Shown here piece by piece: positions 16,799 to 25,033 of a stretch of DNA of 64,000 nucleotides. The stretch is from Streptomyces spinosus (GTDB lineage: Bacteria; Actinomycetota; Actinomycetes; Streptomycetales; Streptomycetaceae): contig NZ_JAINRC010000031.1 in the NCBI RefSeq assembly GCF_020400655.1, forward strand, positions 1 to 64,000. The letters run 5' to 3'. The notes under the pieces were generated by a model that was not told the DNA's origin, searched no databases, and was given only the letters and a program-made list of their open reading frames with translations. Position 1 is the first letter of the stretch. The number at the start of each line of letters is the position of its first letter. A program made the translations under genes and the position numbers.

Positions 16799-17617
16799 TC
16801 ACAACTCCCTCACGAGGAGCAGGTCCGCCACGCGGTCGTAGCCGACGACCGGCCCGTCGCGGCACAGCAGGAGCGGGCCGAGCTGGCAGTGGCCGCAGTG
16901 GCCGGTGGCGCAGTGCATGTTCCGCTCCAAGGACACCTGGATCCGGTGCGGGGCCAGGCCCCGGGCCACCAGGTCACGTGCCGTGTGCCGCATCATCACC
17001 TCGGGTCCGCACACCAGCGCGCAGGTCCGGTCGGGACGCAGGTCGAGCCGGTCGAGGAGCGTGGTGACCACGCCGACCGAGCCTCGCCAGCCGGGGCCGG
17101 GGCGGTCGACGGTCACCTCCACCCGGGCCCGAGCGCACCAGCTCTCGACCTCGTCCCGGTAGACCAGGTCGGCAGGGGTGCGGGTGCCTATTAGGACCGC
17201 GGGCCGGCCGTACCCGGCCGGCCGGTCCAGGACCTCGTGGACGACCGGCCGCAGGGGAGCCAGTCCGATGCCGCCGGCGACCACCAGCACGTCGTGTCCG
17301 GCTGCCGCTTCGAGGTCCCAGCCGGTGCCGTACGGGCCGCTGAGCCCGACGCCGTCTCCGGGCCGCAGCCCGTACAGGGCGGTCGAGACGGCGCCCACCG
17401 CGCGCACGGTGTGCACGAGACCCCCGTGGGGGCCGCGCAGGGCGCTGACCGAGATGGGTGCCGCGCCGACCCCGAACGCGTAGATCATTGCGAACTGTCC
17501 CGGCGAGAACGGCGGGAGCTCCCGTCCGGTGGGCAGCAGCTCGATCGACCGGGTGTCCCCGGTCTCGGCCCGGGCACCGGCCACGCGGTACGGCGCGGGT
17601 GGCACGACGGCGGTCAT
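16799..17617 (-). CDS. hydG: Hydrogenase FAD/NAD(P)-binding (gamma) subunit
   Basis: The 272-residue protein is of the ferredoxin-NADP reductase fold. An FAD-binding region near FSPGQFAMI and APISVSA is followed by a nucleotide motif VVAGGIGLAPLRPV and ALVCGPEVMMRHTA. A C-terminal [2Fe-2S] motif has the cysteines of MHCATGHCGHCQLG and LLC. It passes electrons between the Fe-S subunits and NAD(P). The ATG at 17617 overlaps the upstream stop as ATGA. Confidence 0.93.
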   Translation of the reverse strand: MTAVVPPAPYRVAGARAETGDTRSIELLPTGRELPPFSPGQFAMIYAFGVGAAPISVSALRGPHGGLVHTVRAVGAVSTALYGLRPGDGVGLSGPYGTGWDLEAAAGHDVLVVAGGIGLAPLRPVVHEVLDRPAGYGRPAVLIGTRTPADLVYRDEVESWCARARVEVTVDRPGPGWRGSVGVVTTLLDRLDLRPDRTCALVCGPEVMMRHTARDLVARGLAPHRIQVSLERNMHCATGHCGHCQLGPLLLCRDGPVVGYDRVADLLLVREL

Positions 17618-18798
17618 TCTCCCTCCGTCTCCGGCGCCGGTGCGCCGGAACGTGTCCAGTCGTGCAGAGCGGCCGCTTCCTCGGTGATGTCGATGCCTAC
17701 CGGGCACCAGACGATGCAGCGTCCGCAGCCCACGCAGCCGGAGGAGCCGAACTGGTCGTACCAGGTGCCGAGCTTGTGGGTCATCCACTGCCGGTAGCGG
17801 CTGCGCGTGGAGGCGCGGACCGGGCCGCCGTGCAGGTGGGAGAAGTCCAGGTCGAAACACGAGTCCCACAGCCGCCACCGCTCCGCGTGGTCACCGGTGA
17901 GGTCGGTGACGTCCTCGGTGGTGGTGCAGAAGCAGGTGGGGCACACCATGGTGCAGTTGCCGCAGGTCAGGCACCGCCCCGCCACGTCGTCCCAGCGTGG
18001 CGCGTCGAGCGTGCCGGCCATCAGCTCCCGCAGGTCGGCCTCGGGCATGGTGCGTCCCATGCGGTCCGCGGCGGCCGTGACGCCCGCACGAGCCGTCTCC
18101 CGCGTATCCGGGTCGGCCGGACGAGCGGGCAGTTCGGCCAGGATCTCCGCTCCCTCCTCGCTGCCGCTGCGGACCCAGAAGCGGTGCCCGTGGACGTCGA
18201 CCACTTCGGTCAGCACGAGGTCGTAGCCGGGACCGGCGGCGGGCCCGGTGCCCATCGAGACACAGAAGCACGTGGCGCCGGGCTCCGTGCACTCGACCAC
18301 GATCAGCAGGGTCCCGAAGCGCCGCCCCTCGTAGCCGGGATCGCGGTACGTCCCGCCGGTCAGCACCCGGTCCTGGACGGCGATGGCCCGCAGATCGCAG
18401 GGACGCACCCCCAGGAAGGCGTACCGCGGCGGATCGGCCGGTTCGGCGGTGAAGACCACCTCCCCCTCGACGCGGTCGGCACTCCACTCCCGGACGCGTG
18501 CCGGATGCAGGAAGGACTTCCACGATTGGGGGCCCGCCGCGTTCGCGAAGGCCGCGCCGTCCGTCCGCTCCCGCAGCCGGTACCGCCCGGCCTCCAGCTC
18601 CACACCCCATCCGTACGGCAGTTCGTCGGCCGACAGCAGCCGCGCCAGCACGATGGCTCCGTCCCGCACCGTGGGGCCGACAACGGTGAACCCGCGCCGG
18701 ATCAGGACGTCCACCAGCACGGCCATGCCGTCCTTGCCCATGACGAGCCCCTCGGGCACGGGAGGCGGGGAGCCGTTCACCTCGGCGTCGGCACTCAT
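17614..18798 (-). CDS. hydB: Hydrogenase iron-sulfur (beta) subunit
   Basis: The 394-residue protein has two ferredoxin-type motifs, CLTCGNCTMVCP (near residue 270) and CVGCGRCIVWCP (near 360), plus additional cysteines (RPCDLRAIA, TCFC). This matches the beta subunit of sulfhydrogenase-type group 3b enzymes, related to anaerobic sulfite reductase subunit A. It is the first gene of the hydB-G-D-A-protease operon. The ATG at 18798 has AAGGAGG at ideal spacing. The upstream gap holds two GC palindromes. Confidence 0.93.
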   Translation of the reverse strand: MSADAEVNGSPPPVPEGLVMGKDGMAVLVDVLIRRGFTVVGPTVRDGAIVLARLLSADELPYGWGVELEAGRYRLRERTDGAAFANAAGPQSWKSFLHPARVREWSADRVEGEVVFTAEPADPPRYAFLGVRPCDLRAIAVQDRVLTGGTYRDPGYEGRRFGTLLIVVECTEPGATCFCVSMGTGPAAGPGYDLVLTEVVDVHGHRFWVRSGSEEGAEILAELPARPADPDTRETARAGVTAAADRMGRTMPEADLRELMAGTLDAPRWDDVAGRCLTCGNCTMVCPTCFCTTTEDVTDLTGDHAERWRLWDSCFDLDFSHLHGGPVRASTRSRYRQWMTHKLGTWYDQFGSSGCVGCGRCIVWCPVGIDITEEAAALHDWTRSGAPAPETEGE

Positions 18799-18891
18799 GA
18801 CCGGCCTCCTTCAGCACGAAGGACGGCACGGGGCCCTGCCGTCCCCTCGACCCCACGATGGCAGCATCTCGGCTGAGGTGCCGCGCCGACA

Positions 18892-18928
18892 GGGCCGCCC
18901 GGGCCCGGGCGCGGGGACCATCGGTCCC
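18892..18928. promoter_or_regulatory. Two palindromes upstream of hydrogenase operon (5-5-5 spacing)
   Basis: GGGCC-GCCCG-GGCCC (18892-18906) and GGGAC-CATCG-GTCCC (18914-18928, extendable to GGGGACC-ATC-GGTCCCC) lie 94-130 bases upstream of hydB. The half-sites match the DosR-like boxes elsewhere, but the spacer is 5 instead of 4. This may be a variant site or a different regulator. Confidence 0.4.
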
Positions 18929-18937
18929 CCTGGGCGT

Positions 18938-19966
18938 TCACTCGCGGTGCAGCACGACTTTGAGGGCGCCTGTACCGGTGCCGCGCGCGAACACCTCGTA
19001 GGCGTCCTCCATCCGGCCGAGATCGAGGGTGTGCGTGACCAACGGGGAGACGGGCAGTCGGCCGAACCTCATCAGCTCCAGCAGCCACGGCGTGGAGGAC
19101 GTGTCGACCTGGCCCGTGCTGATCGTCAGGTTCTTGCGCCAGAGGGACTCCAGGTGCAGCGTCACCGGTCTGCCGTGCGTCCCGATGGTGGCGATGTGCC
19201 CTCCCGCGCGGACGGCGCGCGTGCACAGCACGAAACCGTCCGGATCCCCGGACGCCTCGATGACCACGTCCGCGCCCGGCCCCTCCGACAGGTCGGCGAT
19301 CATCTCCCCCGGCGACTCGCCGGCATCCGCCCCCAGCCGGGCAGCGGCCTCCAGCCGGGCGCCGGCCAGATCCACGACGATGATCCTGCGGGGCGAGTAC
19401 AGCCGCGCGACGACGACCGAGGCGAGGCCGACGGGACCGGCACCCACCACGACGACGGTGTCCCCCGGACCGACGTGACCGTTCCGCACCCCGACCTCGT
19501 AGGCGGTGGGCAGGAGTTCCGCCAGCAGCACGGCGTCGTCGAGCGGGAGGTCGGAGGTGCACCGGGTGGTGGAGTGATCGGCGAACGGCACGCGCACGAA
19601 CTCGGCCTGGGTGCCGTCGATCAGATTGCCCAGGATCCATCCGCCGCCGCCACGGCACTGTCCGTACCGGCCGTCGCGGCACTCCCGGCAGTCTCCGCAG
19701 GCCGACACGGACGACACGATCACCTGATCGCCGGGACGCAGGTGGTGCACCTGCCCGCCCGTCTCCACTACTTCCCCGACGGCCTCGTGGCCGAGCACGG
19801 TCCCCGGCTTCACCTCGGCGAAGTCCCCCCGCCGGATGTGCAGGTCGGTGCCGCACACGGTGGTCGCGTCGACGCGTACGACGGCGTCGGTCGCCTCCTC
19901 GATGACGGGGTCGGGCACGGTGTCCCAGGAGGTGTGTGACGGGCCGTGATAGACGAGCGCTCGCAC
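18938..19966 (-). CDS. Zinc-dependent alcohol dehydrogenase (MDR family), paralogue 2
   Basis: The 342-residue protein has the same layout as 4366-5436: CGTDLHI and GHEAVGE for catalytic zinc, four structural cysteines in ACGDCRECRDGRYGQC, and VVGAGPVGLAS for NAD(H). The GTG at 19966 is preceded by GAGGAA nine bases upstream and gives the family's VRALVYHG start. It lies upstream of the hydrogenase operon on the same strand, with a 139-base gap containing two palindromes. Confidence 0.92.
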   Translation of the reverse strand: MRALVYHGPSHTSWDTVPDPVIEEATDAVVRVDATTVCGTDLHIRRGDFAEVKPGTVLGHEAVGEVVETGGQVHHLRPGDQVIVSSVSACGDCRECRDGRYGQCRGGGGWILGNLIDGTQAEFVRVPFADHSTTRCTSDLPLDDAVLLAELLPTAYEVGVRNGHVGPGDTVVVVGAGPVGLASVVVARLYSPRRIIVVDLAGARLEAAARLGADAGESPGEMIADLSEGPGADVVIEASGDPDGFVLCTRAVRAGGHIATIGTHGRPVTLHLESLWRKNLTISTGQVDTSSTPWLLELMRFGRLPVSPLVTHTLDLGRMEDAYEVFARGTGTGALKVVLHRE

Positions 19967-20012
19967 CGGACTCACTTCCTCGCTTCCCTCTCCCGCGGTC
20001 GTCCCGCGGTCC

Positions 20013-20033
20013 CGCCGGCCGACACGGCCGGCG
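20013..20033. terminator. Hairpin between kinase and dehydrogenase genes
   Basis: CGCCGGCC (20013-20020) pairs with GGCCGGCG (20026-20033) around a 5-base loop, immediately after the stop codon of the upstream minus-strand gene. It probably separates the two transcripts. Confidence 0.5.
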
Positions 20034-20037
20034 CGGC

Positions 20038-21597
20038 TCAGTCCGGCTCCATGTAGGGGCGGCGGAAGACCGGTGCCTGACCGGTGCCCCACGGACGTAC
20101 GGCCGTCAGCGCCCGGGCGACCGCGGCCTCGAGCGCACCGCTGGTGTCGACCGGGACGGCCTGCGGCCACGGTGGTTCCCTGGCCGCCATGGCGGTGGCG
20201 ACGTCGGGACCGGCGTCGGAGGGGCCTGCGGTGCGTGTGCTCAGGCGGGCCGCGGACACGGCCTCCGGCACATGGCAGTGCAGGGCCACCAGGTCGGCGC
20301 TGGTGCGTTCGGCCACGCGTACGGCCGCTTCACGCCGCGTGGCGTCCGACCAGGTGGCATCGAGGACGACCGACTCGCCCGAGGAGAGCAGGACGGCCGC
20401 GCGGTCCAGCAGGGTGGCGTAGGTCCTCGCCGTCCACTCCGGCGTGTACAGACCTTCGCCGTAGCCGGCCGCGGCGGGCTGTTCCGCGGGGATGCCCGCC
20501 AGTTCCTTGCGGATGCGATCGCTGCTGAGCAGGGTGACTCCCAGCCGGTCGGCGAGCGCTCCGGAGAGGGTGGACTTCCCGCTTCCGGGGAGGCCGCCGA
20601 CCACGGTGAGGCAGACGGCGGAGGTGCGCAGGTGGCGCAGCGCCAGGGTGGCGAGCCGTCGTGCCGCCGCTTCCGCGCCGGGTGCGCCCTGGGTGGCCTG
20701 GATCAGCGAGACTTTGGCACGGACGAAGGCACGGTAGGCGACGTAGTGGTGCCACAGGGACGGGGGCGCGGGGTCCGCGGAGTACTCGCCGTACCGGGCG
20801 AGGAAGCAGGCCGCGGTCTCGGGGGCGCCGAGGTGCTCCAGATCCATGGCGAGGAACGCGGCGTCGTCCAGGCCGTCGACGTAGCGGAGATGGTCGTCGA
20901 ACTCCAGGCAGTCCAGGATCCGTGGGCCGTCGTCGAGGCAGAAGACGTCCTCGGCGAGCAGATCCCCGTGTCCGTCCACCACTCGCCCCTGCGCGATGCG
21001 GGCGTCGAACAGTGGTTCACGACCGGCGAGATAGCGGCGCACCAGCCGCTCGGTCTCGGTCAGGCAGTCAGGCACTGCCGCCTCCGCGGACAGGGCGTGG
21101 AGCTGCGCGAAGCCGGCCTCCCACCGTCCCGACAGCGCGTCCCGTGTGCCCTGCTCGTCCACGTCCGGGCCGCGGGGCGCGGTCGCGTGCCACGCGGCCA
21201 GGGCGCGTGCGACGGTGCGGAGGACGTCGTCCACGGTGATCCCGGCCCGTACGAGGTGGGAGAGGCGGCGCTCCCGCGGCATGCGGCGCATCACCACGAC
21301 AGGTTCGGACGCCTCCGCCTCAGGGCCGCGGAACTCGCCGAGGCCGACGTAGACGTCGGGGGCGAACCGACGGTTGAGGGCGATCTCCCGCTCGCACGCG
21401 GTCCGGCGGGCAGCGACGGTGGTGTAGTCCAGGAAACCCAGATCGACCGGCTTCTTGCACTTGTAGGCCCGGTCGCCGACGAAGAAGAGGCTCGCGGTAT
21501 GGGTCTCGCACACGTCGGCACGGGAGAACGGCTGGGTGGCACCCGACCGGACCGCGGACGCGTCGGCTCCGGACGGGCGGACGTCTGACCGGATCAT
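20038..21597 (-). CDS. Bifunctional phosphotransferase-like / P-loop ATPase protein
   Basis: The 519-residue protein fuses an aminoglycoside-phosphotransferase-like N-terminal half (GRVVDGHGDLLAEDVFCLDD carries the catalytic HGD-type loop, near residue 200) to a C-terminal AAA/zeta-toxin-like kinase domain with the Walker A motif GLPGSGKSTL (near 345). The ATG at 21597 gives a length usual for this family, but it lacks a clear ribosome site and the frame is open upstream. The family is often found beside Usp and dormancy genes. The substrate is unknown. Confidence 0.82.
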   Translation of the reverse strand: MIRSDVRPSGADASAVRSGATQPFSRADVCETHTASLFFVGDRAYKCKKPVDLGFLDYTTVAARRTACEREIALNRRFAPDVYVGLGEFRGPEAEASEPVVVMRRMPRERRLSHLVRAGITVDDVLRTVARALAAWHATAPRGPDVDEQGTRDALSGRWEAGFAQLHALSAEAAVPDCLTETERLVRRYLAGREPLFDARIAQGRVVDGHGDLLAEDVFCLDDGPRILDCLEFDDHLRYVDGLDDAAFLAMDLEHLGAPETAACFLARYGEYSADPAPPSLWHHYVAYRAFVRAKVSLIQATQGAPGAEAAARRLATLALRHLRTSAVCLTVVGGLPGSGKSTLSGALADRLGVTLLSSDRIRKELAGIPAEQPAAAGYGEGLYTPEWTARTYATLLDRAAVLLSSGESVVLDATWSDATRREAAVRVAERTSADLVALHCHVPEAVSAARLSTRTAGPSDAGPDVATAMAAREPPWPQAVPVDTSGALEAAVARALTAVRPWGTGQAPVFRRPYMEPD

Positions 21598-22102
21598 GAG
21601 GAACGACGACGGCGACAGGGCAGCGTTCGTGAGGTGCCGTGCCCTGGCCCCCGGGTCGGCGAACCAGCCGATGGCGGCGGCCAGATGCCCGGGCGAGCCA
21701 TGCGGATCGTGGCGGCGGCTGGTGGCATGGCGGCGGCCTCCGTCTCGTACGCGGTGGGAGGGGGCGGTGCACGAGCCCGGCCGAGTCGGGGATCCGGACC
21801 CCGCCCGCGGAGGGCCGGGGCAGCCGGCTCCCCTTCCGAGGATCCTCCGGTCCTCGCCGTGGCGCATGCGGACCGCGGCCCGGCCCGGAAAAGGCCGAGG
21901 ACGTCGGCCCGGGAGGGGAAAAGGTCGCCTGGGCCACCGCCGGGCGGCCCGGCAGGGAGGCACGGGAAGTGGGCACAGGGCACGTGCCGGCCGGGGGCGA
22001 TGTACCTGCTGCCGGAGGCCACTGCTCGCTGCTCAGCACCGGCGTGCCCGGATCGGCGGGCCGCCCGCTCGGCGACCAGGCCGTGGACGAGGTTGCGCCC
22101 GC
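21598..22102. other. Gene-free stretch of about 500 bases
   Basis: It lies between two minus-strand genes. Open frames cross it on both strands but none resembles a known family or has a convincing start. It presumably contains the promoter of the kinase-like gene; I see no clear site. Confidence 0.5.
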
Positions 22103-22777
22103 TCAGGTGCCGGTGGGTGCGTCCCTGGCGTCGTCCGGCCGGTAGGTCAGGTTCGCGGTGACCGACACCACACCGTCGACGCCACGGCACAACTGCTCGA
22201 CGACGGGAACGAGACTCTTGTGCCCGACGGTGCCGGAGAGGGTCACCCGCCCGTCGCGCACCTCCGCGGTCACGTCCCGGGAGTCCAGCCCCAAGGTCCG
22301 CCGCAGCAGATCACCGGTGATCTCCTCACGGATCGCCTCGTCACGACGGAGGAAGACCCGCAGCAGATCGCCACGGCTGACGATGCCGAGGAGCCGGTCC
22401 GCCTCGTCCACCACTGGCAGTCGTTTGACGTTCTGGGTCTCCATCAGCCGGGCGGCCTCGACCACGGTCCACTCCGGGCGCGCGCACACGGCGGGAGCCG
22501 ACATCAGTTCCTCCGCGCGGGAGCCCTCGGCCTTGGCGCGCTCCCAGGCCTCCAGATGCGGGATGGGAGCCCGGCCCGTGGGATCGGCCTGGTCCGCGCT
22601 CTTGCGCAGCAGGTCGGCCTCGGACACGACGCCCACCGGACGGTCCAGCTCGTCCACCACGGGCAGTGCGGTGACGCCGTTCTCCTCCAGCAGCCTGACG
22701 AGCTCCTTGAACGGCGTGTCGGGCCGTGCCCGGACGACGCCCCGGCTCATGAGCTCCTCAACCGTTCGGTGATGCAT
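22103..22777 (-). CDS. CBS-pair and BON domain protein, paralogue 2
   Basis: The 224-residue protein has two CBS domains (VEELMSRGVVRARPDTPFKEL at 6-26 and AEELMSAPAVCARPEWTVVEA near 90) and a BON domain (VTAEVRDGRVTLSGTVGHK, near 170). It shares its full layout with 9761-10447, including the SEADLL and SRGDLL strands after each CBS. The ATG at 22777 has GGGAGG at good spacing. It is divergent from the fusion gene at 22894. Confidence 0.9.
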   Translation of the reverse strand: MHHRTVEELMSRGVVRARPDTPFKELVRLLEENGVTALPVVDELDRPVGVVSEADLLRKSADQADPTGRAPIPHLEAWERAKAEGSRAEELMSAPAVCARPEWTVVEAARLMETQNVKRLPVVDEADRLLGIVSRGDLLRVFLRRDEAIREEITGDLLRRTLGLDSRDVTAEVRDGRVTLSGTVGHKSLVPVVEQLCRGVDGVVSVTANLTYRPDDARDAPTGT

Positions 22778-22832
22778 GGCGCCTCCCGGATACGGACGTC
22801 CACCTCGTGGGTCGGGGAACTGCCGCCCCGTG

Positions 22833-22846
22833 CGGCCGTGTGGCCC
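22833..22846. promoter_or_regulatory. Imperfect DosR-like palindrome in divergent promoter region
   Basis: CGGCC-GTGT-GGCCC matches the 5-4-5 layout except for the first base. It lies between the CBS-BON gene (-) and the DUF1918 fusion gene (+). Confidence 0.3.
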
Positions 22847-22893
22847 GCGTGGCAGGTTGGATACAGCACCATTCTGAGCAGAGGGCGGCGATC

Positions 22894-23790
22894 ATGCGAG
22901 CTCACCTCGGCGACCAACTCGTCATCGAAAGCCCGGCCACCGGCGTCGCCAGGCGCGACGGCGAGATCGTCGGACTTCACCACGAGGACGGAACACCCCC
23001 CTACGACGTGCGCTGGTCGGACACGGACGAGGTGACGCTCGTCTTCCCCGGGCCCGACGCCCACATCCGCCACCTGGAGCACGAACATCCCGGCCCCGGC
23101 CGCGGAGGACCGGCAGAGGCCGTGTCCGCCGCGACCGGAGCGGCCGATCCCGGGGACATCGGCCGGCGCGTCGCCGCCGAACGCCGCAGGCGCGGGCTCA
23201 GCCGGGTGGAAGCAGCCGGCCGCGCCCGGATGTCACCCGACTACCTGGCGTATCTGGAGGAACGGCCCGCCGATCCGACTCTGGGGACCCTCATCAGGCT
23301 GGCCGACGCACTGGGCACCACGGTCGCGGCACTGCGTGGCGGGGGCATGGACCTCCCACCCGGTCAGGGTCACGCGCTGCTCCACCCCCGGCTGCGGGAC
23401 CTCGGCCCGGAGGAATGCCGCACCCTGCTCTCCACGCACGGCGTCGGGCGTGTCTCCGTGACGGCGGCCGACGGCCACCCGGCGGTCGTCCCGGTGAACT
23501 ACGAGGTCGTCGACGATGCCATCGTCTTCCGTACCGCACCCGACTCCGTGGCCGCGGCGGCCGTGGAGACGGAGGTCGCCTTCGAGGTCGACCACGTGGA
23601 CGAGGCGATGAGCCAGGGCTGGAGCGTCCTCGCCGTCGGTACGGCGAGCCGGGTGACGGAGCCGGAGGCGGTACGCGGGCTCGCCCAGCACGCGCACACC
23701 ACCCCCTGGGCCGGCGGCGAGCGCGACATGTGGGTGTCGATCCGGCCCACGAGACTCACCGGCCGCCGGATCACTCCCGCTGACCGCTAG
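22894..23790 (+). CDS. DUF1918 - helix-turn-helix - PNPOx-like three-domain fusion
   Basis: The 298-residue protein starts with a DUF1918 domain (residues 1-62, MRAHLGDQLVIESP to PDAHIRHLE). An XRE-type helix-turn-helix follows (about 85-150, DIGRRVAAERRRRGLSRVEA and LGTLIRLADALGTTVAALRG), then a pyridoxamine-oxidase-like flavin domain (about 160-290, LGPEECRTLLSTHGVGRVSV). The ATG at 22894 starts DUF1918 exactly; an upstream in-frame start is possible but adds no conserved sequence. A flavin-linked transcription regulator is a reasonable inference. The DNA target is unknown. Confidence 0.85.
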   Translation: MRAHLGDQLVIESPATGVARRDGEIVGLHHEDGTPPYDVRWSDTDEVTLVFPGPDAHIRHLEHEHPGPGRGGPAEAVSAATGAADPGDIGRRVAAERRRRGLSRVEAAGRARMSPDYLAYLEERPADPTLGTLIRLADALGTTVAALRGGGMDLPPGQGHALLHPRLRDLGPEECRTLLSTHGVGRVSVTAADGHPAVVPVNYEVVDDAIVFRTAPDSVAAAAVETEVAFEVDHVDEAMSQGWSVLAVGTASRVTEPEAVRGLAQHAHTTPWAGGERDMWVSIRPTRLTGRRITPADR

Positions 23791-24120
23791 CGACCCGAGG
23801 AGTGTCCCGCACGGGCAGCACCTCTGAGGCTCGGATCCGCTCGGAACGCGCGATCTCATACTGCGCCAGACATGCCCGCCGGGGTCCGCCGGTCGTCTCG
23901 CCTCCGGATGCGTCGGTCGAGCCCGGGCGCCCGCAAGAGCGCAGTGCGGAACGGGTCCGCACGGCCGGCGGGCTGATGCCGGCACCCGCCGTCACGGTCC
24001 CCGTGGAGACGGCGCTGCCGGTGGCCGCCCCCGATGACGCGTCATCTTGATCCATTGAGAGGCAACTGAGAGCTTGCTGTGCCAGGCTGACGGGCCTCTT
24101 ATCCTCTCAGGAGCGCGTGA
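23791..24120. other. Gene-free stretch before DUF2231 gene
   Basis: This 330-base stretch contains a locally AT-richer segment (about 24045-24110) with a short direct repeat (TTGAGAGGCAACTGAGAG) that likely includes the promoter of the next gene. No confident -35/-10 pair at standard spacing is seen. Confidence 0.45.
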
Positions 24121-24633
24121 ATGAGTCTGATCAACGGTCTGCCCAGCCATGTCCTGCTGGTCCATGTGGTTGTCGTGCTGATACCCCTGACCGCCCTGGC
24201 CTTGGTCGCGGCTGCGCTGTGGCCGCGCGCCGGGCGGCGGCTGGGTCCTCTGCTGCCACTGCTCGCCCTCGTCGCCCTGGTCAGCGTGCCGCTGACCACG
24301 CACGCCGGCGAGTGGCTGGAACGACACGTGGACGACGACGCCCTGGTACGCCGGCACGCCGAGCTGGGCGACGGCCTGCTGCCCTGGGCCTTGGGGTTGT
24401 TCGTTCTGGCCGCGGTCGTGTGGTGGACCGGCCGGCGCGCCCCTGCGGAGCCTGGACAGGGTGGCGGCACGCGCTGGTCCGCGCTGCCCGTACGGATCGT
24501 CGTGGGCGTGCTCTCGCTGGCCGTTGCGGCGGGGGCGGTGGTGGACGTCTACCGGATCGGCGACTCCGGGGCGAAGGCAGCCTGGCACGACGCCTACTCG
24601 AAGACGGTGAAGGGGGCGGAGGACGGGTCCTGA
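24121..24633 (+). CDS. DUF2231 four-helix membrane protein
   Basis: The 170-residue protein has four hydrophobic segments (about 8-33, 40-58, 88-105, 125-147). The N-terminal GLPSHVLLVHVVVVLIPL and the later WLERHVDDDALVRRHAELGD are typical of DUF2231. Conserved histidines suggest a possible haem- or metal-binding role, but this is not established. AGGAGC precedes the ATG. It stands alone between two gene-free stretches. Confidence 0.85.
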   Translation: MSLINGLPSHVLLVHVVVVLIPLTALALVAAALWPRAGRRLGPLLPLLALVALVSVPLTTHAGEWLERHVDDDALVRRHAELGDGLLPWALGLFVLAAVVWWTGRRAPAEPGQGGGTRWSALPVRIVVGVLSLAVAAGAVVDVYRIGDSGAKAAWHDAYSKTVKGAEDGS

Positions 24634-25033
24634 ACCGGCTCCGGCCGAGCCGGTGCCGCTCGTGGCACTGCGCGCCGTCGCCTGCGGCCGGAGGCGACGG
24701 CCCCGCCGCCGTCGGCCTCCACCCCTCGCCCACATGTCTGCTGTAGATCACCGGCGCCTACAGGCTGTTCGCCGTCAACACGGCCGGGCACCGACGAAGC
24801 CCCGACCGCCTGACCGCCAGCACAGCGGAACCATCGCCGCTCGATCGGCTCGGAAAGGAAACGTGCACGTGTCCTTCGGTACAAGGCGGCTACCCGACAC
24901 AGGTCACGTGGAGCAGGTGGGCCGGTCAAGGCGCTGAGCCGGCGTCCTCGAGCGCCGGCTTCGATTTCAGGTGAGTCGGCGTATCCGGTCCGGCTGACCG
25001 GGGAACCTGGCGCGAGGAGCCGGGAGGTGCTTG
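24634..25033. other. Gene-free stretch before SpoIIE phosphatase
   Basis: This 400-base stretch includes one hairpin (24938-24959). No gene-like frame was found. Confidence 0.5.
24938..24959. terminator. Hairpin (possible terminator)
   Basis: GCCGGCG (24938-24944) pairs with CGCCGGC (24953-24959) around an 8-base loop, followed by a T-containing stretch (TTCGATTTC). It is 300 bases after the DUF2231 stop, so its assignment is uncertain. Confidence 0.35.

Noticed and set aside
24074..24105. TTGCTG ... TATCCT as a promoter for the DUF2231 gene
   Set aside because: Spacing is 20 bases, too long for a standard housekeeping promoter.
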